Assembly (NCBI GenBank): GCA_001910725.1
Contig: MJGA01000038.1
Location: 163,111-227,110 of the forward strand
Direction of reading: 5' to 3'
Origin: Phanerodontia chrysosporium
Lineage: Eukaryota > Basidiomycota > Agaricomycetes > Polyporales > Phanerochaetaceae
Length of the DNA: 64,000 nucleotides
Below the pieces are notes generated by a model. That model was not told the DNA's origin and searched no databases. It saw only the letters and a program-made list of their open reading frames with translations. Position numbers and translations under genes: made by a program. Below are positions 22,104 to 31,634 of the stretch, piece after piece. The first letter of the stretch is position 1. Every line of letters starts with the position of its first letter.

Positions 22104-22797
22104 TGTCACGGATGTGACGGTGCTGCCCTACTTTTCGCCGATTTTTGGCTATTTTCCTCGATTAATCCAACGGGCGAGCAGCCCTCGCGCCGTCTGGAGT
22201 CCTAGCCGCCCACACTCAGCGCCTGGCCATGCAGCGCCAGCGCCCTGATGGCGCATCACCCCTAGACGCCAGCGCATCCCGCTGCGCGCTCAGACACTGC
22301 CCGGATCACCGGTCTGCCCTGCAACCGGTTCCCCGGATCGCCGAGGAGGCACTGTCATCCCTGATGACTCCCCTCGCCGAGACACGCCGAGCTGATCAGC
22401 CTGATGACACAGCCTCGGCCCGACGCAGCCTCGAGACACTGCCAGCTGACACAGCCTCGTGACATAGCCCCAGCACAGCCTCGCCGCGCAGCCCGCGTCG
22501 CAGCCTCGCTGGCTATGCTGAGCGCTGCCCATCAGCTTATGTAATCGTATAGCCTGCCCTGAACTCTTGTAGTATATATAGGTAGCACCTCTCGCTCCTG
22601 TCCGTCATCTCGACCTCTTGGTCAATACGGACAGGTAAGCCCCCGCTTGTATTGTAGTTACAAACACTAATGATATCTTGGTCAATACGGACAGCTGCAT
22701 AAGTTGTGCGTCGCCGCGTGACTCGCTCCGCTGCGCCTTGTCGTCGTCATCCCCATCCGCCCTCCCTCGTGTAGCGTTGAGCCCTAGCTCCGCGACA
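22104..22797 (+). repeat. Gypsy 3' LTR
   Basis: 694 bp, one difference from the 5' LTR (22494 C). Followed directly by the right copy of the target duplication GAAAC (22798-22802). Confidence 0.95.
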
Positions 22798-22892
22798 GAA
22801 ACGGCGGACTAGAGCCCAGAATCGAGCATAAATCTAGCTGCTCTCCAGGGAGAAGAGGGTTATAACACGGTCACGGGACCGCGGGCCCCATT

Positions 22893-23126
22893 TTACCGTG
22901 ACGCGACGCGGCGTGGTATGCTCTGGAGGTGGCATCGCACGCCTGCAAGCGCGAGCACCAAGCCACACGCTGCCGCGGGACTCGCCAGGATCGCGAGGAC
23001 TGCGGCCTTTTGGGCTTTCGTTCCCGTGAGTGCACCGGCGTGCAGGCCCACGTATGTGTCCTCGAGCAGGCAGGCAAGCTTCTGCGAGGCCACGCGCGGC
23101 GGTGCGCACTGCCACGCCACATGCAA
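22893..23126 (-). pseudogene. 2OG oxygenase-like fragment beside the gypsy element
   Basis: The minus strand reads LLEDTYVGLHAGALTG.KAQKAAVLAILASP..CGLVLALAGVRCHL, matching the block after the oxygenase core in copies 1-3 (for example SGALKGSDAQKAAVLANLA). Nothing before or after the block is recognisable, and the matching frames are short. It is a remnant of another family member. Confidence 0.6.
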
Positions 23127-23554
23127 GCTTCGTGGGGACGACGGAGATTTCGCTTTTGGCGTCTAAGTTTCCAACTGATCCGCCCCTACCGAACTAGGGA
23201 AGAGGCGGCGGACATGCATCAAGGACCCCTGAGACGCCTCTTCGCTGGCAACCTCCCACTCGGTCCCTTCCAACATCACAAAGGTCACTGCCTTCCTGCT
23301 GCTATGTGCTCAAGAGATTGGCGTCATGGCTGCGAGCTTGCGTAGTCAACAATTATGTCAAGATCCCTCTCTGAATAGTCAAAGAACATGTGTCTTGGCT
23401 GTAGTCTGCTGATCAGCGGATCTCGCAGGTCATGGGCTTGCACGTTGGTTGCCTACCCACTCTGTGTTGCCTTCTGCCACGTCGTCCTTCAAAGTGGTAC
23501 GTCCCTCAGTCGACATAGTATTTCTAACGCCCTTCACTGTTTTAGTAGGATAAC
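23127..23554. other. Intergenic, 5' flank of the F-box gene
   Basis: No coding similarity seen. The segment just before 23555 should contain the F-box gene promoter; no clear TATA box is visible. Confidence 0.35.
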
Positions 23555-25354
23555 ATGGCCGACAAGACAGGGGTGCGCTGTGCGACAGGTGCAGCTAGCG
23601 TGGACGCCGAACGAGTGGAGGTGTCCGTGAAGTCGGCACCACGCTCCACGCACGAACAGTCGACTCTCTCCCTTCCCGAGGAGCTATTGCTCGAAATATT
23701 CAAGCATCATGTCGCCTCATTCCACTGCACCAACCCGCGCTGGAGGTCGCACCGCGCCTGGTCGTTGGACGTGTACGGCTGGCTCCCGGTAGCCCACACC
23801 TGCCGTCTGTGGCGACATATTGCGCTTTCTTCGCCCGTGCTTTGGACCATGATCAAGGTGACGAGCACCGCATGTGCCGAGACATTCTTCGAGCGCTCGA
23901 GGGACATGCCTGTCTCGGTCGTAGGCGCGCTCACTCACGGGGCGGACACCGGAGACCCCTCGCCCAAGTCGTGGGCTACTATCTTTCAGCATGCAACCCG
24001 CGTACAGACGCTGTTTCTTGAGTACGACGCCATGACCGTGGATCACGCCAGCAGCATCAGAGCACCCTTCTTCCCTCAGCTCAAACATCTCGCTCTTACC
24101 GTGACGACAGGCCGGGGCTTTTCTCACGACACATTCCCCTCCGTTCTCGCTCACGTCCATAAATGCTCCACTCTGGAGACGTTAGAGACGTCCTACCTAT
24201 CCTTCTTCGTAGCTTCGAAGCTGTTCTCTCCAAGCCTCCGCGACCTCTCGTTGTCCAACTTTGGCTGGGAGCCGAATGTAGATCCAGTCACACGTTGGAC
24301 GATGCTCCTCAATGCCCTGGGATCTCTGCCGATGCTCGAGAGTCTACGTCTCCAGGACGGCCCACCGGATGACCCCTTCGGGCTCCACATTCAGAATCCT
24401 TCCCCGGCTGAGCCTACGAAGGTCATCGCACGTCCAGTTGCCCTGTTGAACCTCCGCCGCCTTGTCGTTCATTCATCCAGCAGCTCAGCGGGCGCCATCC
24501 TGGCAACACTTTTGGAGAACATCGAAGTGTCGGCGTCGAGTCCGCCGTTACATCAGGCATACAGACTTGGTCCCTCAGACAGAGCTCAAGGAACCGGCGT
24601 ATGCCCCTCCGGCCTCTCGCTTCTCGGTGTGGCCCTTGGCAGACAGTTGTCAGGTCGTGCAGGCTCCGACTTTTTGTCCTCCTATGTCCTCTCCCTTGGT
24701 CTGCACGCCGGGCGCCACGGTGCTCCATCGATATCCATCCATGTTCATCCAGGCGCTGAGACCGCGCCCGGGCTTTGCGACGCTGGCTCCTCGAGCAGAC
24801 ATTCTCTCTCCACTGGGACCCTCCACATCGAGCTGAGCGACGCCAGCCCCGAGGCGATCTTCCAGCACATCTTCGCGCAACTGCCTCTCGAGGGACTTCA
24901 GTCTCTCACGATTGACGAGATACCGCGTGGCGCGTACGGCGGCAGCCCGTACATGCCTTCCGAAGCGATGTGGCGCAGCGTCTTTGCGCGCGCGCAGGAC
25001 GTCAGGACGCTCACCGTCACCGGATACGCAGCCGAACACCTCCCCGCTGCGTTGCGCGTGCAGCCAGGCGGCGACACCCCGGTCCTCTTCCCGAAGCTTG
25101 TGCACCTCCAGCTCGACCGCGTGCCATTCCTGATGGCCTCGCTATCGGACGGCATGGAGGAAGACGGTGAATCGTTCTGGGTCCGCGGACGATGGTACGA
25201 GATGTTTTCCGCCGCGCTTCGGGACCGCACAGACCTAGGCAAGAGACTCGAACGGTTAATCATCACTAGGACTGAGGCGGTCACGGAGACTGAGGTGACG
25301 GAGCTCGAGAGCTATGTGAACATCGTAACTTGGGACGGACGCTCAGTTTATTGA
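23555..25354 (+). CDS. F-box protein
   Basis: A single 599-residue frame from ATG 23555. Residues 37-90 fit an F-box: LSLPEELLLEIFKHHV, then WLPVAHTCRLWRHIALSSPVLWTMI, the typical agaricomycete form. The rest resembles the leucine-rich, repeat-like tail of such proteins (FPQLKHLALTV, LRDLSLSNFGW, LPMLESLRLQDG, LRRLVVHSSS). F-box proteins bind Skp1 in SCF ubiquitin ligases and choose substrates through the C-terminal part. The stretch at about 24540-24830 is rich in Ser, Gly and His and less like the rest, so a compensated frame change or unspliced intron there is possible. These proteins form large, fast-evolving families in mushrooms; the target cannot be predicted. Confidence 0.85.
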   Translation: MADKTGVRCATGAASVDAERVEVSVKSAPRSTHEQSTLSLPEELLLEIFKHHVASFHCTNPRWRSHRAWSLDVYGWLPVAHTCRLWRHIALSSPVLWTMIKVTSTACAETFFERSRDMPVSVVGALTHGADTGDPSPKSWATIFQHATRVQTLFLEYDAMTVDHASSIRAPFFPQLKHLALTVTTGRGFSHDTFPSVLAHVHKCSTLETLETSYLSFFVASKLFSPSLRDLSLSNFGWEPNVDPVTRWTMLLNALGSLPMLESLRLQDGPPDDPFGLHIQNPSPAEPTKVIARPVALLNLRRLVVHSSSSSAGAILATLLENIEVSASSPPLHQAYRLGPSDRAQGTGVCPSGLSLLGVALGRQLSGRAGSDFLSSYVLSLGLHAGRHGAPSISIHVHPGAETAPGLCDAGSSSRHSLSTGTLHIELSDASPEAIFQHIFAQLPLEGLQSLTIDEIPRGAYGGSPYMPSEAMWRSVFARAQDVRTLTVTGYAAEHLPAALRVQPGGDTPVLFPKLVHLQLDRVPFLMASLSDGMEEDGESFWVRGRWYEMFSAALRDRTDLGKRLERLIITRTEAVTETEVTELESYVNIVTWDGRSVY

Positions 25355-26049
25355 CTTGCTAAGATTCCCTTGCCTTCTAGTATATAAATGGCAACTAACC
25401 CGACCCCGGGTGCGGATCGAGGACTCTGTACTTACTAGGCATACCATAATCAGTTCATTATTCACCTGGAACGGTCGCGTGAAGGGATATCGCTCTATGT
25501 AAGCCTCTTGAAGTCGATATCGAGATTAATCTAACTCTTCGATTCGCACAGTATCGCACGTTTACGATAAGCATAGCGTGACTTTCATCGAAGTCTGCGG
25601 CACCTTTCAACTACTGTTTGTCATGCACTACCCGGCGATATGGTCCATTCGCCTCAGAGCTCGACATGTCCGAGTCTACGTACCTGCAACTGAGCACAAA
25701 GAGGATGGAGCGAGCAGGTACGAGTAAACTTCGCCACCATTCCCGCGCTCTGTCATGTTTGCTTCTACTAAGCTTTGGTATCTGCGATCGCCTCTCCAGG
25801 TAGTACGCGTTGCTACCTATGCCCATGAGATGAGCTATCGAGCCTTCCAGCATGCAGCGACCTAGCTCGACCTAGCCTCTCAAGCAGCTGACTTTCCTCG
25901 AAGATCTGCAGCCCACATGTCATACGACCCTGATTGCAGCCGTGCGTATTCTCCGGACGGTTGATATCGATGTGAGCACCTCTTGAGCAGCTCCTTATTA
26001 CCTCTCTAGTGAAGGTGCGGGGTCCCTCGTTCTTGCATCTCTAGCAAGT
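25355..26049. other. Intergenic
   Basis: No gene recognised on either strand. Short open frames show no family features. The right end may include decayed 5' exons of the methyltransferase relic that follows. Confidence 0.35.
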
Positions 26050-26900
26050 GAAGACAACGATACCTACTTCGCTACAACGTAGCTCTTCGTTTAACGCGTT
26101 CTGCATCTACAGCGGTGTTGGTCTACCTAGGCTCTCGAGAACATGGCGCCTCCGACGAGGTGTATTTTCGATGGTATGGTCTGTGAATGCTCCCCAGATT
26201 GAGTCATCACTGAGTTTACTTCACCGTGTCTGCAGACTATGACTGGAGATCAGTACCCAGCAACAAGGTCGTTGTCGAGATTGGGAACTTAGTGGAAAAA
26301 CAGTCCTTGAGCCTCGCAGAACACTTTGAAAACCTCCGCTTTAATCTTCAGGACCTTAAAGATGGTGTAACCGCTGCCAAGAAGGTATGTTGTGTCTTCT
26401 CTGAGTTTGCAAAAAAAAACTAACATCATCCACAGGATTGGCACGATCATTCAAATCCAGAACTACAGACGCGGGCGGCATTTCAAGGAATGTCACGTTG
26501 TAACATGGTTCTTCAGTATCCCGTCCTGACTATACTCCAGTTCTCGATGACCTCGCTAGCCCTAAGCTTGAAGGACTGAATGTAGGAGTATTCCTGCTTT
26601 ACCGTTCTGTCGAAGGATGGGAGGCAACGCGTCGCGAAGAGCTGTTCAAGCGCCTCAGATCTCATGCCAACGAGAAGACGAGCCTACTCGTCTATGTTGA
26701 CCCCGAGAGCCCACGCGAAAAGGTGGCAGATTCAATGCAACACGCAGGGTGGAAGGTGCAGGATAAGGTACGTTGACTGAATGAAGGAATTTGCCGTGAG
26801 ACCAGTCATCGCCTCACCCGCAGCGATCCTTCGCACATTCCGCGATAAAGGTTTCTGACTGAGTGTTGCAGGGCGATACCACTGGCACAGAGACCAACTC
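26050..26900 (+). pseudogene. Decayed O-methyltransferase-like gene
   Basis: Exon-like pieces resemble the intact methyltransferase at 51.4-53.4 kb: YDWRSVPSNKVVVEIGNLVEKQSLSLAEHFENLRFNLQDLKDGV at 26238-26360 matches its SAM-binding exon (FDWQGLEKDAIVVDVGGG..). A later exon reads GVFLLYRSVEGWEATRREELFKRLRSH..TSLLVYVDPESPREKV, ending AGWKVQDK near 26770. The glycine-rich SAM motif is altered (GNLVEKQS). Earlier exons are barely recognisable and no full start-to-stop model can be built. A similar copy lies at 42.7-43.5 kb. Confidence 0.55.
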
Positions 26901-27509
26901 CGTGGCCATGATGGGACCTATCCAGGGCTCTCCCTGAACGTGGGCGCATGTTAGGTATGAGCTAGAATTGGGTACCTCAGATCATCGAGGCTAACATCGC
27001 ACACATCCCGAAGTGCCGCGTGTGTGGACAGCTCCCCGGTCATGTACGATGGTCATCATGAGACTGGGACGTAACATACGCAACGCGTACCGCTTTCGGA
27101 TTGTACCTACAGTATCTACGTACTACGCGTATTGGCGTGTGTCGTTTCTGGCTCCTCCAGGAATGAAATATTTCAGACCACTACCTGGGACTCGGAGACA
27201 GTTCGAATGACGAGCGCACTTAAGATCGAGTCGTACGCCGCAGAGATGATATCCATGCAAGCTTCAAGCCTCGAAGCTCCAGCGTCGAGCTGCAAGTGGG
27301 ACCCGGTCCCGTACGAAGCCTCTTGCTCTATGCTCTTATCGCTCGAGAGGCTCACTTAACACTTCAACACACGTATGATAAAAATTGCCACTGGATTAGG
27401 GTTAGTAAGGTCAGGGTTTGATGTGCACGGGCGCTTCTGCGCATACTCCCGCTCGCTGTCCCCGACGCCCATGCCGCTGTCGCTGTGAGCCCCGAGCTCG
27501 CTGCGGCCG
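26901..27509. other. Intergenic, 5' flank of the ubiquitin protease gene
   Basis: About 600 bp with no recognisable coding content; should include the promoter of the gene starting at 27510. Confidence 0.35.
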
Positions 27510-30022
27510 ATGAGCAACCCTTCCAGTCGCCAGAGATATTCTAGGCAGAGACCTCGCAACCATCACGGCCGTGAGCCAAGCGGCCTGCTTGGCACACTCC
27601 TCGCGAACGAACTCTTTCAGCAGCTCGCCCCACTGCTATTTATCTTCGCCGTCCCGGCCGTTGTGCTGCTCGCAAACAAGCACAAGCGAGCACTTTTCTA
27701 TCCGTTTCGACTGCTGCTGCGCTGCGTCACGATGGTTCTGCAAACCTTGGCGGGCGCACTGCCCTGGAACTGGTACGCTGGCTCGAGGGAAAGGAAGACT
27801 CCGGAGAAGAAGAAGCTGGTGAGAACACGGGCGGAGCAGCTGGGGTCTCCGGGGCAAGGTGCGTGCCAGCGGTCTGCCTGTGTGTACGAGCTGACGGGAG
27901 TAGGCTCCAGCAAGGACGAGCTTGGCCAGCACCGACATGCCTTTGCACCGGAAGACGCAGAAGATGACGGGTACTACCCCGGGATTGTCAACATATCTGG
28001 GACGTACTGCTTCATGGACTCGACGCTCCAGGTGCGGCAGATTGTGTCTCCGGCCGCGCAAAGCGCTGACACGCTCTCAGGCTCTCGCATCATTGACCTA
28101 CCTCCAACCCTACATCGACACCATACATGCACGCGCGGAAGAGTTCGACGTCCCGTCGCCTGTGGTGGATGCGCTACGGGACATACTCCACGGTTCGTCG
28201 TTCCGTCGACCGTCTGCGACACTCAACCGATAGCCGCTCTACCCCGCACAGAACTGAACACGCCACGCCCAAGCCGAACGTCGTTGCGGCCACACGCGCT
28301 CATCCAGGCTCTGTCGATGCCACCGCCCTCGTGCGGGCCCGGCTCGCGGAGCAGCAGCCGGCTTTTCTCCTCACGCGAGCACCAAGACGCCCAGGAGCTC
28401 TTCCAGGTGCTCATCGAGGCGGTCAAGCTGGAGGCGGCTGAAGTCGCGCGGGAAGCCGGCCGGGACCTCGGGCTCGGTGGGGCTCTGTCCTCTCCGCCCA
28501 AGCAGACCAGCCACGCCGTGGTCAACGGCAGCGCGGCGCCGCACCGCGACCCGGAGCTCGAGGTGATGAACATCACGAAGAGCGTCTTTGACGGGCTCAC
28601 CGCGAACCGGAGGAGCTGCGTCGAGTGTGGATACACAGAGGCCGTCATGCACTTCTCGTTTGACAACTGGCAGCTGGCGCTACCACGGGCGGTGAGTGCG
28701 TCAAACGTCAGCCGCAGCCTGTCTAGTCTGAACATCTGTAATAGAACGCATGTTCTCTGGAAGACTGCCTAGCAGATTATACCCGCCTCGAAGTCCTGAC
28801 AGATTGCATATGTCGACGGTGCTCGATGGAGGCCACGTACGAGAAATACTCAAAGGATGCCGTCGAGAAGGCAGCATCGCCATCTCCCTCGCCGACCGCC
28901 ACGTCTCCAATACACGACGCCGTGGCCGACACACCATCTCCAATATCAAAATCGAAAAAGAAGAGAGCATACGAAGCGCGAAAGCTGGCGTCTCGCATCA
29001 AGGCCCTGATCGACGAGGGCCGGGTCGAGGAGGACGTCAAGGGTGTCCAGGTGGTGAAGGTCACGCGTGCCTCCACGAAGCAGGCGATGGTGGCTCGGCC
29101 GCCGCCCGTGCTTGTTCTGCATCTCAACCGGTCGCTGCATTTCGGCGGAGCGTACGGTGCCGCGAAGAACAGCTGCAGAGTGGCGTTCCCTGAGATCCTG
29201 GACCTGACGCCGTACACGACGAGTGGGATGCTCAACACGAGCCCGCAGGCACCGATATCCGGGCCTGGCTTCCGGGGGCCGCTCTTCGCGCCGCAAGCAA
29301 AGCCGGAGTCGCCGCCGCGCACGCTGTACCGCCTCGGCGCGGTCGTCGTGCACTACGGGCAGCACTCGTTCGGGCACTACGTGTGCTACCGGCGGCGGCC
29401 GCGGCCCGCGCGGCTCCCCGACGCCGCGCGCTGGGCGCCGCCGCGCGTGCGGGACGGCGACGCGGGCGCGCTGGCGCACCTCGAGAGCGCGCGCGGGACG
29501 GGCCGTGGGTGGCTGCGCGTGAGCGACGACGACGTGCGCGAGTGCGGGATCGAGAGCGTGCTGCAGGAGGGCGCGGGCGCGTTCATGCTGTACTACGAGC
29601 GCGTCGTCGTCGAGCCGGCGAGCGCGCCACCGCCTGTGCACGGCGCGGCGCAGACGGCACCCCAGCAGCAGCAGCAGCAGCAGCAGAGCGCGCCGATCGA
29701 CGTCGCGGGCGCGGTGGCGCGGCACCGGGTGTACCTCGAGGACGACGAGCGGACGCCGCGCTGCTCGGAGGAGACGCTGAAGCCTGCGAACGGGTTTGGG
29801 CGCGCGAACGGGTCGATCGTGTCCCTCGCGTCGACGCTCGTGGAGGACGCGCAGGCGCACGACGGTGCGCGCGGCGTGGGCGCGCTCGGGCTCGCGGGCT
29901 CGCCGAAGGGCGTGCTCGAGCCGCGGCTGGTGCGCAGCGTGAGTCTGGGGCCGCGGGGCGTGAAGGGCGCGGAGGGCGCTGCGGCGAATGGGGACGCGGT
30001 GAAGGGCGGGCGTGCGGCGTGA
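27510..30022 (+). CDS. Membrane-anchored ubiquitin carboxyl-terminal hydrolase (USP family, Ubp1-like)
   Basis: The amino terminus has a hydrophobic segment (LAPLLFIFAVPAVVLLANKHK, about residues 37-57), suggesting membrane anchoring as in yeast Ubp1. The Cys box reads PGIVNISGTYCFMDSTLQ (nucleophile near 28008), then a short intron, ALASLTYLQPYIDTIH, a second intron, and the HQDAQELFQ box. A zinc-like Cys pair follows (CVECGYTE; CICRRCS in the next exon). The His box RLGAVVVHYGQHSFGHYVCYRR is at 29329-29390, and the domain ends RVSDDDVRE..AFMLYYERV. The catalytic Cys and His are present, so it is probably an active deubiquitinase. The tail has a run of eight glutamines. At least three introns, by consensus. 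The asparagine usual in the Cys box (GNTC) is replaced (GTYC). Confidence 0.88.
29663..29686 (+). repeat. (CAG)8 microsatellite encoding polyglutamine
   Basis: Eight CAG codons in frame in the tail of the ubiquitin protease, after the catalytic domain. Likely length-polymorphic. Confidence 0.9.
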
Positions 30023-30481
30023 AGAAGAGCGTTGGTTAGAACGCCTTGAGGGACGCCTGGACTGAGCGAGGTGCGTGTCCGTCAGCTCGGCAAGACTGGG
30101 GGCTCTGGCCTGACTGGCCTCACCAGACCCATCGAGCGCCCCTGCTCGGGCGCTGCCGGCTGGACGCGGACAGACGGCCTGTCCGCCATGTTGGATGGGG
30201 CACGCCGAGGACTGCGAATACCACCCCACCGCCCTCGGGCGGGTCGATGTGCGCCGTCTTAGAGGACAAGCGCGGTGTTGTGCGGGTTTGCGATATTGTT
30301 GTTCTTGAGACGCGCTGCTACCTGGCCATCGCGACTCTCGAGCGGAGCATTTATGCTGCTCCGGGCACGTGTATAACCACTACTCACCATATGTACGATG
30401 TTCTGTCTATCGCAGTGGACTGGCATGCGAGCTTTGTGGCTGCTTTGCTTCCGGGGCGCCGGAGACCGGCTTTGTCGCGGG
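30023..30481. other. 3' flank of the ubiquitin protease gene up to the CACTA element
   Basis: No coding similarity. It ends at the GGG that forms the left target duplication of the inverted-repeat element. Confidence 0.4.
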
Positions 30482-30656
30482 CACTGCGGGATTTGTCCGA
30501 TGTTCGCCACGGAAATCAGGATAAAAACATTGTGAGAACAGAAACCATGTTCTCACGGTGTTGTGACTGGAGAACATGGTGAGGACATTGTGAATGTCCA
30601 TAACGGGAATTTTCACAATGTTTCCCGCAGAAACATGGTGCATGTCCGCCGCATGT
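30482..30656 (+). repeat. CACTA element terminal inverted repeat, left arm
   Basis: 175 bp, complementary to 30951-31125 apart from two T/C differences. Confidence 0.9.
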
Positions 30657-30950
30657 TCTCTACGGAAACACGGGGCGGAAATGGAGCATGATTGTGTACA
30701 GTCTAGGGCGAGATCCTGGTCTAATGTATCTACAGTGTTTTCTTGTGCGATCATCAATATAATCGTACCATAATCTTGCCTAATTCGGAAGTTCCAACCG
30801 AAAACATGACGGAAACATACTGCATAAAGGCAAAACAGTACACAATATTTACAGTGTTATCAATCGCAGCACTGTGCTGACATGCTGGCGGGAATCCAGC
30901 ATGTGATCTACAGAGACATACCACATGTTCACAGCATGTTCCCCATGGTG

Positions 30951-31125
30951 ACATGCGGCGGACATGCACCATGTTTCTGCGGGAAACATTGTGAAGATTC
31001 CCGTTATGGACATTCACAATGTCCTCACCATGTTCTCCAGTCACAACACCGTGAGAACATGGTTTCTGTTCTCACGATGTTTTTATCCTGATTTCCGTGG
31101 CGAACATCGGACAAATCCCGCAGTG
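30951..31125 (-). repeat. CACTA element terminal inverted repeat, right arm
   Basis: 175 bp, inverted copy of 30482-30656. Together the arms could form a very long hairpin in single-stranded form. Confidence 0.9.
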
Positions 31126-31128
31126 GGG

Positions 31129-31634
31129 GGTAGCGGTGGGTCATACCGACAAAGCCGTGCGTACTACCATTTTCTGGCTCGATATACGTGCTGAACATCT
31201 GTGTTGTGTGATTGTCCCGCGTGGTGGCTGCCTTGGTTCCGCCCGAGCTGAGTGCTCAACGCAGGCAGCCCGTGGACCCGACGCCTCGCGCCCGGCTCAG
31301 CGGCCGCATTGCGTCCCGGGCGCCTCGCCACAACGCTGCCACAAATCGCAAGCCAGGAACCATGTATGGGCGACACTCCCGCCCATGGGGCCGCTGGCAC
31401 CGCGGCCGGACACCCGCGAGATCGTCTGCCAAGGCGACGGCAGCGGCGGCGTGGCGCGGGAAGGCCGCGACAGACAAAGCCGGCTGCTGCGTCATCCAAA
31501 CATGTCTCGAGCGACGGCGTGCGTCCCCCATGTGGCGCTCGAGCTTCCATATTCGCTGTCCGCCCGTCGCATATATCTCGCCGCGCGACGGCCACCCGCC
31601 GTTTCTCATTTCTCGTCCTCTTTGTCTCGCCGCC
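31129..31634. other. 5' flank of the first P450 gene
   Basis: Non-coding by appearance. A TATATC stretch at 31571-31576, about 60 nt before the start codon, is a possible TATA-like element. Confidence 0.35.

Larger units (their letters stand above)
15097..22797 (+). mobile_element. Ty3/gypsy chromovirus retrotransposon, near-intact
   Basis: A 7.7-kb element with 694-bp LTRs that begin TGTCACGG and end GCGACA, flanked by a GAAAC duplication. Internal order: primer site, a Met-less upstream ORF, gag with zinc knuckle, then pol with protease, reverse transcriptase, RNase H, integrase and a C-terminal chromodomain. That order is diagnostic of chromoviruses, which integrate through the integrase C-terminus. 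Gag and pol lie in different frames. A purine tract (AGGAGGGGGG) sits three bases before the 3' LTR. The LTRs differ at one position (15487 T, 22494 C), so the insertion is recent. Base use is more GC-rich and regular than in the flanking relics. It probably landed in or beside a 2OG relic, part of which lies just to the right. Confidence 0.96.
30482..31125. mobile_element. Non-autonomous CACTA (EnSpm)-type DNA transposon
   Basis: 644 bp bounded by 175-bp inverted repeats that begin CACTGCGGGATT and end in its complement (..CGCAGTG). The flanks are GGG on both sides (30479-30481 and 31126-31128), matching the 3-bp duplication of CACTA elements. Arms 30482-30656 and 30951-31125 differ at two positions. 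The 294-bp centre has no transposase-like frame. Motifs of the form CATGTTC or GAACATG recur many times in both orientations near the ends, like the subterminal repeats bound by CACTA transposases. It sits between two genes. Confidence 0.82.

Noticed and set aside
28946..30229. 427-residue minus-strand frame opposite the ubiquitin protease
   Set aside because: Arg/Ala/His-rich product of low complexity, typical of the antisense of GC-rich coding DNA. The plus strand has clear catalytic motifs.
30482..31125. microRNA-like precursor or engineered hairpin
   Set aside because: Terminal CACTG/CAGTG and 3-bp target duplication explain the palindrome as a DNA transposon.
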